Below are positions 43,701 through 57,000 of a stretch of 64,000 nucleotides of DNA, in pieces. The DNA is taken from the NCBI GenBank assembly GCA_037976565.1, contig CP137668.1, positions 5,476,261-5,540,260 of the forward strand, written 5' to 3'. Each line of letters begins with the position of its first letter. Within the stretch, counting starts at the first letter, position 1. The notes under the pieces were generated by a model, which searched no databases, had not been told where the DNA came from, and worked only from the letters and a program-made list of their open reading frames with translations. Both the position numbers and the translations under genes were made by a program. Origin of the DNA: Mesocentrotus franciscanus (Eukaryota; Echinodermata; Echinoidea; Camarodonta; Strongylocentrotidae).

Positions 43701-46700
43701 TTTATGACATCATGATAACTAATCATTGTTTTTGTACTTTGGTCATGACCCTGGTAATCAAATGACAATCAAGATTTGCTCAAGTACTACATCTAGACGC
43801 AGCGCGCCCAGTCCCCCAACAGTTGAGAGGAAACCAGCGAACGTTGCAGGTTTCCGTTGACCGGACATCCTCCGTTTGGGTTCTATATCTCCTGGTCTCT
43901 GTGAAACCATTCTTGGCCATTTCACAATGGCATTGAAACAAAAGTGGACATGCCATAGGAGTGTTCCCTACCAAATATTTATCAGTGATTAGTGGAGCAC
44001 CTTGCGTGCTCCTCTACTAGATCCTGACTTTGGAAGATGCACTCAAAATTTACATCTTCTAAAGGACTTGTAGACTGAACTTTTTGCAAGATCAGTCTTT
44101 GATAATATACCTCTACAGTCTCTTGTATCAGACTTTTAGCAAGTATTCTGTGTTTTGTATGGCATAGGAACACCGCACTTTCAGTTCTTACTATCTACCT
44201 CTTCTTGTAGGGCAAGTTTGATACAGAGTTTTGCTACTACGAGTGTAGTACAACAGGAAACCAAACTACAGATATTGCTCACAAATGGTGTCGCATGTCG
44301 ACAGGATTTTTTCTCACTCTATGTACTCGTGCCATTGCTCAATTTCCTTTACATTTTGTAAGCCAACAATTTTCCCCACATACGTGTGTATTTTGTATGC
44401 AGCAGCAGAAGGAGGAACTAGAATGCATTTGGAAATTGTTCAAGTCTACATTGACAACTAGAGATTTGTTTATGTTTTGATATCTCTGTATGATTCTCTA
44501 CTAAACTGAAAGTACTTCAAAATATACAATTACTATTGTGCCTGGAGATGAGGAGAGATTTTTCAAGTGTTTACTTTTTCGTGCTGTTCATTGATTCTGC
44601 CATCAAATTGTATCTTGTTCCCCGAGACTCCTGAAACCTGCAAATCATTCTGCAACACGCACGTGTGGGGAGAAGCCACTTGTTCAACCACAGACCTTCA
44701 GTAACCAGCAGAGGATCTTGGTTGAGACATCTGTTGTACCCACATCTCAACCCTTTTTTTCTGAAAGGCACTTGCCAAATTGCTTATCCTCACACATAGA
44801 CATATGCTGTAAAATTTGTTAATCCTGAAGTTCATCACAAGACATACTCTGATAGAATCCGACACGTGCTAAGCCTGCTCTCCACATCTTCATTTTTCTG
44901 CAGAACTTGTAGATTTGCAGTTTGGGGACAGGTGCCCTATGTTGACTTCTGATTCATGTCCTGTTGCTCTTCCGAACAAAAAAAAAGAAGAAATTGACCC
45001 GGAAACCTACATTAAACTGATTCTTTCCAAATTCATTACCTAAGTTCAAGCAATACTTCCTAATAGATTTTAATCCTGCACTTTAGACTAGAAATCGGGG
45101 AATTCTTTTTCTTTAAAAAGAATAAGAACACTGTTGTCTTCTTATGGTGTTTGAAAACTCAAGTGAACCTCCAGTTATCCTCAAACAAAACACTGGTTTA
45201 GAGGGAACTGCCCTTTTCACAGACATCAATGTACACCGTGTCTGTCTGTCGTAGAAGGTGTACATTTCACTGACGATGCAAGAACAGAAAAACTGCTTAC
45301 AGATTTTGGTCCAGTGTGAGACCGGTTCTAGATTTTCTCTTTGTCATGGAGTACCCTATAACTAATATCAGCATGAAAGATGAATGGGATTTCATCACCT
45401 CGTATCTTTACGATTGTCTTGAGATAGGAGAGCTCAATTGTAAGTACCAATTTCTGACATTGGTCATGAATCGAATTCAAAATCAGGCAGAGAATTATAG
45501 TATTTGGAAATTATAGGTACCAGTAAGGACTAAGCTGTATTGGATTGACAGGGGACCAATCACCATGTTTTCTTTCTCTCTCTGATTGGGGTTTGATGTT
45601 GGTACTCTCTCAGCTTGAGATATTACTTTTGTCAAAAGATATTGCAAGTTTGAATACCGAAATTGCACCCTAAATAAAGTTAAAGGATCCTGTGAGTAGA
45701 TTCATTGACACATTTGTGTGAGATTTATGTGCACAGAAATTAAATTGCGAATTAAGGTTTGTCGTCCTTAGATCTACTACAAGCACTAACAAAACACAAA
45801 TTTTACAAAAAACCAAGACATTAACCAACTGGATTGATCAATTTTGTTTTTTCAGGATGCCTTGGGATATGTCTAAATACTGTATTAAAGAGGCTAGTAA
45901 AAATCATTAATTTGCTTCTGTTTTCAATGACAGAGCTTTAATTAGAGGTTGATTTGTGTCGATATTGCAACACATGCTTTCTCTGTGAATCTCACGTTAA
46001 ATGTGTCAAGTGTCCTTAAACTTTGTGAGCTGGAACAACAGGTGTAGCCTATTAAAAACTGGGAGCTTTTCATAATTAAATCACATGACAGATGCATAAT
46101 TGTATCAGTACCTAGAAATGACTAGAATATTTTATTACCTTATCCCATCTGTTTGGAGCCAGAAGAGAATTAACTCATCAGTTTAACACAGAGTTAACAC
46201 CCTTCTAGCACAGATCAGATATTTGGAAACTTACGTCATCTCTGGGATATTCATAACTGAATGATTCCGCCGTAAGCAAGAAATTCATCTGTGATGAAAA
46301 CATGTTTTTCCCCTAAAACTTTAATTGTAAACACATGACTTCTTGGAATCCATGAGCTTTGTTTTAGAGGTTTAATTCAACCCTATATGATCGACCGACA
46401 CAAAGCCAAACTGTCTTCTGTTAGTCCAAGAAACTTAAAAATATATAAGTGTACACCTACTTTCCAAGCATAATTCGTCTGTTTGAAGCCAGAGATGGGC
46501 ATCAACTCTGTGTAAATTAAGTGAGTTAACGCCCTTCTGGCTTCAAACAGACAATGGGTTTATGCCCTTCTGCTGGGCACAAGACATTTCATTTGAGGAC
46601 ATTAATGATTTCATATTATTATTTACTTCAACATAGATCAGATTGCATCTGAAATAATCTTACATCTGATTGTTTGTTAAACAAATCGTGGAAAATTTAT

Positions 46701-49700
46701 TTATAATCGTAAGGATGATTGATAAATCCATTCTTTACAAAACAATGGCAGAAACTGACCTAGGAAAGAAACGTATATCTACTTGAAGGCTACTAAGGAC
46801 CTGGAAATGTGGAATTAAAGGAACATCAGTTTTGATTTCCTCATCTGGATATCGACCTCTCAAGTACTCCGTTCAGAGCCAGAAGGTTGTTGACTCTGTG
46901 TTAAACTGTTACAGTGTATGAAATAATGCCCTTCTGGCATCAAACATATGAACATGTAGTGTCGTTGTTTACTGGTGTATTGAATCAAAATGTTCTTTAT
47001 GATCCTTTTAATCTAGAAAGTGTAGCAAGATACCATTGTCAAGATTCAAGACTCAAGATACATGTATTTTATTTAACTGTAACCATTAAAAACATACAAA
47101 CATTGAAACAAAATTCAGTAGGGAATATGAAAAGGACCAATAGAAAAGCAAATACTTGTGAAGAATGGCCCTGAAAGAGAGGGGGAAAAAAAAGAGATAT
47201 GAAAATGTTTATATTGACCAGGCAGTCATACAGCCAATAGCAAAGATACACAGCAATCTTCAAATCAAAAATGGACACCCTTAGAAATATCAAATACAAA
47301 AAAGTTGAATAGCATATCTGTGATATAAGATGATCAGTTAGACATAAATACTCCCATGTACAACCTAGAATTGTCATCCCATTGCTGTTCCTCAATATTG
47401 ACATTTAATAGATTCCGCTGGTTGCTATGGATATATCCTTGGTTCATGGATAACGATTATATTATTGTCAATGAAAATGGCTATTCTGAAGTATGGTAAA
47501 TGCTGACTAACGCTGCTCCTCAGAGTAATTTGCGTATAGCTAGAGCATCTCCCTGATGAAACCAACCTTATAAATATTACAGTACCTGGCATTTATTCTA
47601 TAGGCTAATGGTGAAGGATTATGAAGTACAAAAGAATAGCATAAAATCCTGGGCAGAGAACCCAAGTTTTACTTGAAGTTCTCTGCATTCCTTATTCTCT
47701 GCAAGCATGCACAGATGACAGATGCATGGAATAGTCCAAAAAGGAAAGGCACTACATGGATTGTGTAGTTTATTGTGCAATAGCTATGTAGAAAAATAAC
47801 AGAATACCACAGACTCTTAATACAATATTCATATTAAATTTTCCATGATGATGTGTAAAGATACAAAAATAAATTTTCCATGATGATGCGTAAAGATACA
47901 AAAATAAATTTTCTATAATGATGTGTAAAGATACAAAAATAAATTTTCCCTAATGATGTGTAAAGATGCCATACTAAAAGCACAGCCAATTTTGTGCACA
48001 TGTTGCCATGCCCTTTTTATGATTTTGCCATGAATGCCAAACATTTCCCTCTAATCATATAAATCTAAATTTGCTAATTAGTATATATGCTTATTTTTAT
48101 TTTCATTATGCATTGAATGAAGGAAATGTTTTCATTGACCTGAGAAATGTATATTCCTATATTACATGACAACTATGTGAAGCCTATTTGTAATTTTATC
48201 CTCAGTATTAGAACTAATTTATGATGATTAATCCAGCTGTATATTTTATTTCACAGGAAGAAGTGTATCAGATATCAATTACTATGCTTAAAAAATTTTT
48301 TTTTTAAAATCCCTTTTAGGGCTGAAAATAGATGACGTATTGCCTTCCCTGGCCTCCTTTTCTCTATACATCTGTTGTGATAATGCATCTTGATAAGTCA
48401 TCTAAACAAAATTATAATATGAATTATCTTTTATCTAATTTAGAATGAATGTTTCGAAATTACTCTTTTTCGAAATTATTCTTTCCCGACAGTTGTGAGG
48501 AATGTAATACTGTAATCACAAGTGTTCCGGTACCTCTGTATTATTTTTTTTTCTTCATATATTTATTATTTTCATCTCGACTTTTATCTTAAATGTTTAA
48601 ATTAATTTTGAGTCCAAGTATGTTTTAATTCATATTAAGAGATAATTAGATCCATAGCAATGTATTAAAGCATGGTTATACAACCTCATAATGAGAACAT
48701 GTGGAAATTCTTGTCTGCATTATTTTGCAAGTACCAGGGGCAGATCCAGGATTTTCTAAAAGGGGGGGGGGGAGGCATAAAATGTACAAAATTGCAAGTG
48801 CAAAGCCTTTACGGCGTGGGGTCCGAGGCCCGCATAAGGGCCTGGAAAATGTTGAACCTTAAGATGCTCTATGGTACATTCTGAGGCATTTCTGAATGAG
48901 ATAAACTGAACATTTATTCATGTTTTTTTTTTTGGGGGTAAAGGGTGGGGCGCACACACTCCCCATGGATCCGCCCCTGAGTACATGCATGCCACAAGTG
49001 TTTTCTTCTAAAGTCTGTCAGAAAAACAGTCATGCTCTTTCCATAGTTACCTCTCAAAGCTGATATCTTTAGTTGTTAACTTTAATACTAAAATTGTAAA
49101 TATTTAAACATGTTGAAAACATTTGTAAGGCAGTCACAATTTCTATTGAAACAGATAACAAAAGCTTATGGGAAATGTGAGCAGAAATATTGAAGGATGA
49201 AGTCTGAAGTGATGAATAGAGTATCTTGTAGTCATTGCAATTGTGTGTCTATTGAATTGTATTCATGCTCCTCCCAACCCAAATAAAAAGGAACCTGAAA
49301 AGAAAGAAATGCACAGGGAAGTTTTCTTTTTATTAAACTTTTGGCAAATCTTCTGGAGAAGAAATGTAAGCATATATTATTGCAGCTAATGTTTTTGAAG
49401 GGTGTGGTATTTTGACCTCAACAAATAAACTCCATGTCTTACAAACTTATTAGAATGACTAATTTGTCTAATTTGAGGGATATTGGATAACTAGCAAATG
49501 TCTCCCACGATCGCTTTGTTTTCAATTCCCATATTTTTATGACTGTTTTTATCAGAGGAGGAAATAGTATTAATTGAAAGCAGTGGATATTGTTAGTGCA
49601 GATTAGTTGGTTGTTTTTGCATATATCATCTTCTGATAGCCACAAAGGGTATTAACTCCTCTATATTTACAGAGATGTAATGTCTTTCTAGCACTTAAGC

Positions 49701-50978
49701 TCAGCAGACAGTGTTATGATTTCTGCTTACACTGAATTGAGATGTGGTTAGATAGAAACTCAACCTTATAAAAAGTTGTCTGGACTTTGGAGTGAAAGTA
49801 GAAAATTCCTTTTTGTATTATTTTGTGCAATTTTGTGGAAATTAGATTATATTCCTACTTCTTTAAATCAAACATCCTTTAGAGTAGATTTGGCTTTAAA
49901 AAATGTGTTTACTAGAACGCCACTCTTCTTGAACACTGCTGTTCACGTGATATTGTTTATATATATACAGCCATCAATTAATCTCATCGAGATAATAGCA
50001 AAACTGCAAACTAAATTGTGACAGATGTTTTTCGATGAAAAAGTAACACAGTCGAGTACCATATATTTGCAAATATGTTTTTGCTCTTTATGTCAATATA
50101 GTTTATAAGGTAACAACAATATACGTTGTATACTGGAGAGACTGGCCGTTGTTCTAGCATGTTAAAAGTTCATATACAGTTACACAGGAAGAGGAAGTGA
50201 TGATGTAGCTCGATTCAAGTGTAATATTAATTGCACTCAACTTGACTTTTTATGGGACATGAATATATACACACACAAAGGCTTGTATTTACGCGTAGGA
50301 CTATTATGTGCTGTGTGTGCAGTGATAAAGATATATATTTACGAACATTATATGCAGTGAAGAAAATATGTGAGAGCAGAGAGAGAGATCTAGCTTTTGG
50401 AAGGTGCAAAACAGATTTAAAAACTTAAAAAGAGCCCTGGTTAACAAAATAAATAAGTGCACAAATGAATGATAAAATGAATAAATAAAATACATTGAAG
50501 CATTTTTTCGACATCTGTTTTGGACAAAAGTCTATCAAAAACAAGTTACTATAAACAAAAATGTATATCTTACACTGACTATGTTGTTAATTTCATTTTC
50601 AGAAATCCAAAAGTATTATATGATGAAATATAGAAAACATGATTTGTATATTTCAGTGACTGTAATTGCATTTATGGGTAGCCTGAAAATCTGTGACATC
50701 TATCGATGAAGTTGTTTACCACCTAAAGAAAAAATGTCTGGACTGGGTTTTTCTCTGTGGAAATAGGAATTTCCCTACTTTCCTTTTTAGGAGGTTGATG
50801 ACATACCTCTTCCAGAAAAAACAGGAAACTTTGAAGTGAAAGTCCATGGTCTGTACCAAGAGATTTGGAAGAGAGTGTGAATGGGAGAAAGGGGGGAGGA
50901 GACAAATTAAGAGAAAGTGAGAGAGAAAAACAAGGGACAGAGACAGGGAAAACTGAAGATAAAAAAAGGGTGGAGGTA

Positions 50979-51013
<35 letters not shown>

Positions 51014-54000
51014 CATGCAATAGAATAAGCTCATCTTATCTATGTGATGAACATACCAATATTTTCAAATGGACTAGCCATTTTTTTATATAAATTCAAT
51101 TGATTCCTGCCTAATATTTTGATTAGATAAAAAGGTACATTGATTTCTATTTCTTATATTGTTTCTTTGTCTTCTTGCAAAGCTCTGTTGAGATGAGACA
51201 ATTGATGTTTAATCATTTCTCTCATTGTTTTCTTCTACTTTACAGCGTTATGTGGTGATCGTGTGGTGCAGATGACCAAGACCTACAATGACATTGATGC
51301 AGTTACAAAACTACTGGAAGAGGTCAGTCATTTTTTGGTGTAATTTTCTCCTACACTATTATTCTCTTCAGATTCTAATGAATATATATTTCAATATTAT
51401 TCACATCAATTTGAATTCAAATGGCCTATCATGCCTCTTAGAGGAGTCTGAAACATGTCTTCGGAAGTAAATGAGTATATCTCTTATGTTTCTCTGCATG
51501 AATTTTAATCTAATCTTGAACTTTTGAATTTCCATTTCATGTGAAATTGCTGTAGGCAATAAAAGAAATGAATCTGACCCCCAACAGTCCCTTCAATGGA
51601 TTTTCAATGATGGGGATAATCGGTGTTAACAATTTGTAACACTTTTACTTTCTGGTTCAACTAAGAATATGTGAGTAGTTCAACAGGATAAACTTGTGGC
51701 TTGTCAGCCATGCCACATTTCACCAAGCATCTGGCTATAAAGCAAAAACTTAATTTCAATTACTACTTGGGACAGGCTTGTAACTGTCTGAATTAACACC
51801 TTTATTGTACACCTGCCATTGATTGGTGAGATGCTTTTCTGGATTAAAAGAGGAGCGGGAAAGACTCTTACATCTTACATTTCACTAAGACACACCTCAA
51901 TGAGAAGTCTTTCTTGTTTCTTGTTTTGAGTACAGAAGGAGAAGGATTTGGAGCTTGCAGCCAAGATTGGCCAATCTCTCCTGCAACAGAACAAGCAACT
52001 TGAGGGTCGGATTGAATTAACGGAAGAGAAGCTGACAATTGTCGCAGATCAGGTAAGAATCTCTTCTTTATTTGATAGTGATCTCCGTCCTTCTCAACTT
52101 CATTTGAATATTGGAATTCTCTTTCTCTTTCCTAAATCCAAGAAGAACCATGTAGCTATAATGCTCTTATCTGCATCTTTATTGAGTGATAAGAAATTTG
52201 TGCAATCCATAAAAAAAAAGAAAAGAAGAATTCCAATAAAAAACAAATGGTGTAAATATTTCACCATAATACTAACCAAGCAAAGTCGGCTGGCTTGCCT
52301 TTCCAAAAGTCATGTTCTTGTGTAAAGTGGGAGGCTCAACATTTACATTGTGATTGGTCAATAATAGTTTGTGATTCTTATCAACAAGTATGGAATATTT
52401 GTCATATGGACCATGTGATCACTGAGGGTTGACATGTGAAAATATGAAGCGTGCATGTGATCATGCGAGCATCTTACGAAATTTGACCTACTTGAACATT
52501 GAGCGCATTTAGTGGGCGATATGTGTTGTTAATGTCTACAAAATATCAGATAAAAAGAAAAGGAAGGACTGTTCATTTCTTATTGAATGATGTTACATTT
52601 TAATTTCAAAGGTTTTCATTCCATTCATAACATTTCCAAGAATTTTTAGCACTATAATTAGAAGTTTTTGTGTGTGATTCTGATAAGGAAATTGATTAAA
52701 ATGTAGTTAAGAATAAAATGAATGTTCTCTCAATCAACAACAAATAAAGAAAGGAAAAAATAAACAGAGTGTACAAATTATGAAGATTCATGATATCTGC
52801 CAAAGAAATATGACAAAGTAATAATTCATCTTCAAGCAATTAGATTAGAAATACAAGTGCCAATCGTTGTAAGAACTAAAGCTAGGATAATGATCTCTAT
52901 AAGTATCAAGTGAGAGTATGTAGCAACTGATTATTAACATTATTATCATTATTTGAGGATATGAATTGTGTAAAAATGAGTTACGATTAGAATGTTCAGT
53001 GCATTTATATTTGTGCCTTTCTATTTTTTGTTCTTCAGAATACCCAGTTTCGGCATGACTTGAAATTGAAGGCTGAGCTACTCAATATCTATACTAATGA
53101 TGTGGAACAAAGTGATTCCGAAGATGAAGCAGTATGGTAAGAATTATGAAGATATTGCTCCCTCTGTATACAGCTGTTAGAAATCATAACAAAGACGGCA
53201 ATGGTGATAACAGAAACAATGAGAGAAAAAGAAAAGAACAACAACAACTTTTGTGCATTTTAGATGAAGGAGTAAAGGGGAGAAGAAAGTTAAGCCTTCT
53301 TTACAACTGCAAACAATCAGAAAGGGTTATTTTCTTGCTTGAATTTAAATTTCTAATGATAAAGAAATATCCCAAATCTGATCATATAGTGTGCAGTAGG
53401 TTATTATCTTATAAGTGTAATTGAAAATGGTATATCTACTTCTTTTCAGTGATCTCAAATCTTCATATTTGAAATTTTGAATTATTAAGTTAATGAGAAC
53501 TTGATCAAGTTTCCTGAATTTTCCCCAAACTGTATGTTACTTTCTCAATTTTATTTTCAAAGTGGTAAAGACGATTATTTGCTCAGTTACTTTCTTTTCA
53601 AAATAATAAGAAGGGCGAGGCTAGAATCCATTCCAGGTACATCAACATTGACAACCGGCAGGAAAATATTGAGAACTTCAATTCTACAGATCGGAATTTT
53701 TTATCTTAATGAGAATGTCATTAAAGCTCCCTGAATCACTTCCCCAAACCTTACATTGCTCTCTGCAATTATTACTGCAGTGGAAGAGTTGTGTATTTGC
53801 TTGTGTATTTACTCTTTTTATTGTTTTTTGGTGATGAAGGAACATGAAGGGCAAGGCGAGCATCCAGTCCAAGTACATCAACATTGACAACCTGCAGAAG
53901 AAGATCAAGAACCTGGAGGAGGAGAATCTTCATCTCAGGATAGAGACCTGCGAGCTCCGTACCACCACCACCAACATCGAAGAGAAGGAAGAGGAGCTTG

Positions 54001-57000
54001 TAAGAGACTGCTTCAGACAACTGGGTAAGCATGGGTGTTTTTAATCATGCAAGATTCAAGATTTAAGATGAAATGTTATTGTCTATATTTACCGATTTGC
54101 TTTACATCAATGTCACATGCAAAAACGTAAATCAAACATGGTATGGTATCGTTTTATGGTTAATGATGTTGATTGTAAGGTATATTTTGTCAGTCAAAGG
54201 TGGTACAAGGCACTGGTTTATGGTTATGACTAATGATGTTGATTGTAAGGTAGATTTTTTTTAGTCGAAGGTGGTATAAGGCACTGCTTCCTCTTCCTTG
54301 AAAATGACATGAGCTTCTAGAGAGAGTTTTTTTGTTGGTGTAAAGAAATGTTAGAAAGCCATGGTTAAGATAAAAAATTTAAGCTTAGGTTTGGAGTTAG
54401 GTGTAAGGTTAAGTATAGGGTTAGGGCTAGATTTAGGGTTATGATTAGGCTTAGGGTTAAGGGTTAGGAATAGGGTTAGGGCTTGCTAGTGTTACGGTTA
54501 GGGTTAAGGACTGCTTCAGACAATTTAGTAAGCTTGTCTTTTATGATTATAATAGGGTTATAGTTTGGATTAGGGTGAGGGTTAAATATTGCAGGTAGTG
54601 TTACGGTCAGTGTCAATTTGAGAGGATCTTTAACTAGAGGGAAGTTACAACGTGAAAATTGGACTCCCAAATTTGCAACCTATCATATGGCTGTCATGCC
54701 TTACTTTAACTTGTCTCCATTTAAAAGCAAAAGGGCCCATGTTTGCTTTGAAACCTATAAGTAAATACCTGCTTGTTAGCATCCGGGTAAGACAAATGTT
54801 AGTTCTTTTACAAAGTTAACTACACTTGAAAATCTTTATATTCATGCAGTATAAAATGCATAAGAGAATGGGTGTGGTGGTAAGGTGGTTCATCCACTTG
54901 ACTCTCAATCCAAAGGTTGAGGGTTTGAATCCCAGCTTGACATTAATATCCTTTGGCAAGACATCAATCTGTATTTGCCGCTTTCCACCTAGGTGTAAAT
55001 GGGTACCGGATATGCTAGAGCGCTACATATTTGGCCGCTTGGCTGACCGGGGTAATAAGGTTAGAGTGCCAGGAGCGTCACGGCATGGCGGACATTTGCG
55101 CTATATAAGAAGCCACCATTCTTCTTCTTATTATTATTGTTATTATTGAGAGATATTTTTAGGTTATAGGGTAGTAGAGATTTTGGAACATTATATTTGG
55201 GGCACTTTTTAATTCAATATTTAAATTTTCATGCTAGGAAACAAAAAATTGTTACTCCCAACTTTCATGTTCACTGAAATATACAGTCAAACCTGCTTTA
55301 GTGACCACCTGTCTACAAAGACCACAATTTTTGTTTCTCTTGAAAATGGTTGCTATAGACAGGTTTGACTGTATATCAAAAGCTTGTCTTCCTCCATCTT
55401 ACATGTTTGAAGTGCCAATAATCTGTCTTTTTATACATTTCAAAAGAAATCATTGTTAGCTTAGTGCTCTCTATTTTACATTTCTGCTTCTCTCTGTGTG
55501 TGTTCAGGTGATGCACGTGGGACTTGTGAGATTCTGACTGAAGAGCTGAGTAAGAGGTTTGAGGAGAACATGAGGCAACAGGAGGAGATCACCTATCTCT
55601 TGGCGCAACTTGTTGACCTCCAGCAAAAGGTCAAAAAGGTGAGTGACCTCTATTAAGTTGGTTGCAGCCAATTTTTGTTTCACCAAAACGGCTGTTCAAT
55701 TCATTTCATAAATCAATTATATGAAGCTTTAAAGGGACTTGGTAACATTGTTCAGATGAGAGAAAATGGTGCTAAAGGTAGTGACTTCAATGCTAGATGT
55801 ACAATTAAAGATAATCTGAAAGTTTGAGTGAAAACAGACCATTATTAATGATAAAAAACTGATCTGATCGATTAAAAAATGGTTGGGAGAATTTACTGTT
55901 TGAGGTGTTGCACAGTGACGTCTTCAAAGAAAACCATAAATATATTTGTGGTTTGAGAATTTTTTTCAGGATTGTTTGCATGTTAGAGGGTAAGTACAGT
56001 ACATGCAGTAGAAGGAATATAATAAGTAACATTTCATACAAAAATTACACAGTTTTTTCATCAACCTTCAACAATTTTACCAGTTCACTTTAAAAAGAGT
56101 GATCATAACAACAATATGATTTTGAGATCAGAGAGTCTTAGACTTTCATTTTAAAAGTAGCAATAGTTGTTAATTTCTAAATTATTTGAGGGAGACTGTA
56201 CAATGTCTATGGGAAGCAACATCTCTAATTTGAAATGCAACAGAATTTATATCAGCTGCATTTTGATTTAAATGTATATTGCAAAAGCTTTGTTACATGA
56301 AAAAGTAGGAAATATTTTGACTTCATTTGTACAGTTTTTAAAGTAGCCACTGCCAGACTTTTGAAATTATTGGTTTAAATCTGCTAACACAGTTTCTTTA
56401 ACTTAGGGTAAAATACATTAAAGTGAATACTGATATTGGCTTGGTACATGTATTTTAGTGTGAGCCGCCAAACAAGGTAAATACTAATATTTGTGGATGT
56501 TAATCCAGCCTTCGACTCTTGGTCTGAATATCAACTCTGATTATAATTATGTCTTTACTTTCTTTCAGCTCTCTGTTGAGAATGAGGAGATGAGCCGGCA
56601 CCTTACAGCTTCCAAAGATGCCCAGCAAGACCTAGTCAAAGATGTAAGAAAGGCCCTGTCAAGCTTTTGATGTGTTTTTTAAATTTGGGTTCAACAGATT
56701 GTACGATACATACTCTGCCAATGATTGCTCCACTGTCAGTTTCTACCTGTCAGTTTCTACCTTTAGCCCTGGACCTGACACTATCTCTAATCTAAACTAA
56801 ACTAAACTAAATGAAAGGCCCATTGCAACCCTAACCCTAATCTATAAACCTTGGTTAAAAAAGCCCTGAGCACATAACAATGGAGTTTGTGTTACTGGAA
56901 CATGTGTCGGATCATCGTCATACATTAAAGGAGATGTCAACAGTGGCATCAAGTAGGTTTTAGAAAAGGAAAGAAGTTGGGTTTTCCTTAAAAATAAACG

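Larger units (their letters stand above)
37829..51245. other. TRAK: TRAK intron before the common exon
   Basis: 13.4 kb of mostly AT-rich DNA. It contains a long-TIR MITE, a cluster of hairpin elements, a 35-bp tandem array and a hAT-like MITE, listed separately. 41.7-43.1 kb is less AT-rich and includes an ATG frame with a phase-compatible but weak donor. No other exon was recognised. Confidence 0.5.

Noticed and set aside
53605..53707. A mutually exclusive alternative exon
   Set aside because: No donor, a stop codon in the homologous frame, and joining to the previous exon gives an immediate TGA.
54380..54515. A true telomere or subtelomere
   Set aside because: The TTAGGG-like units are irregular and lie inside an intron between intact TRAK exons.
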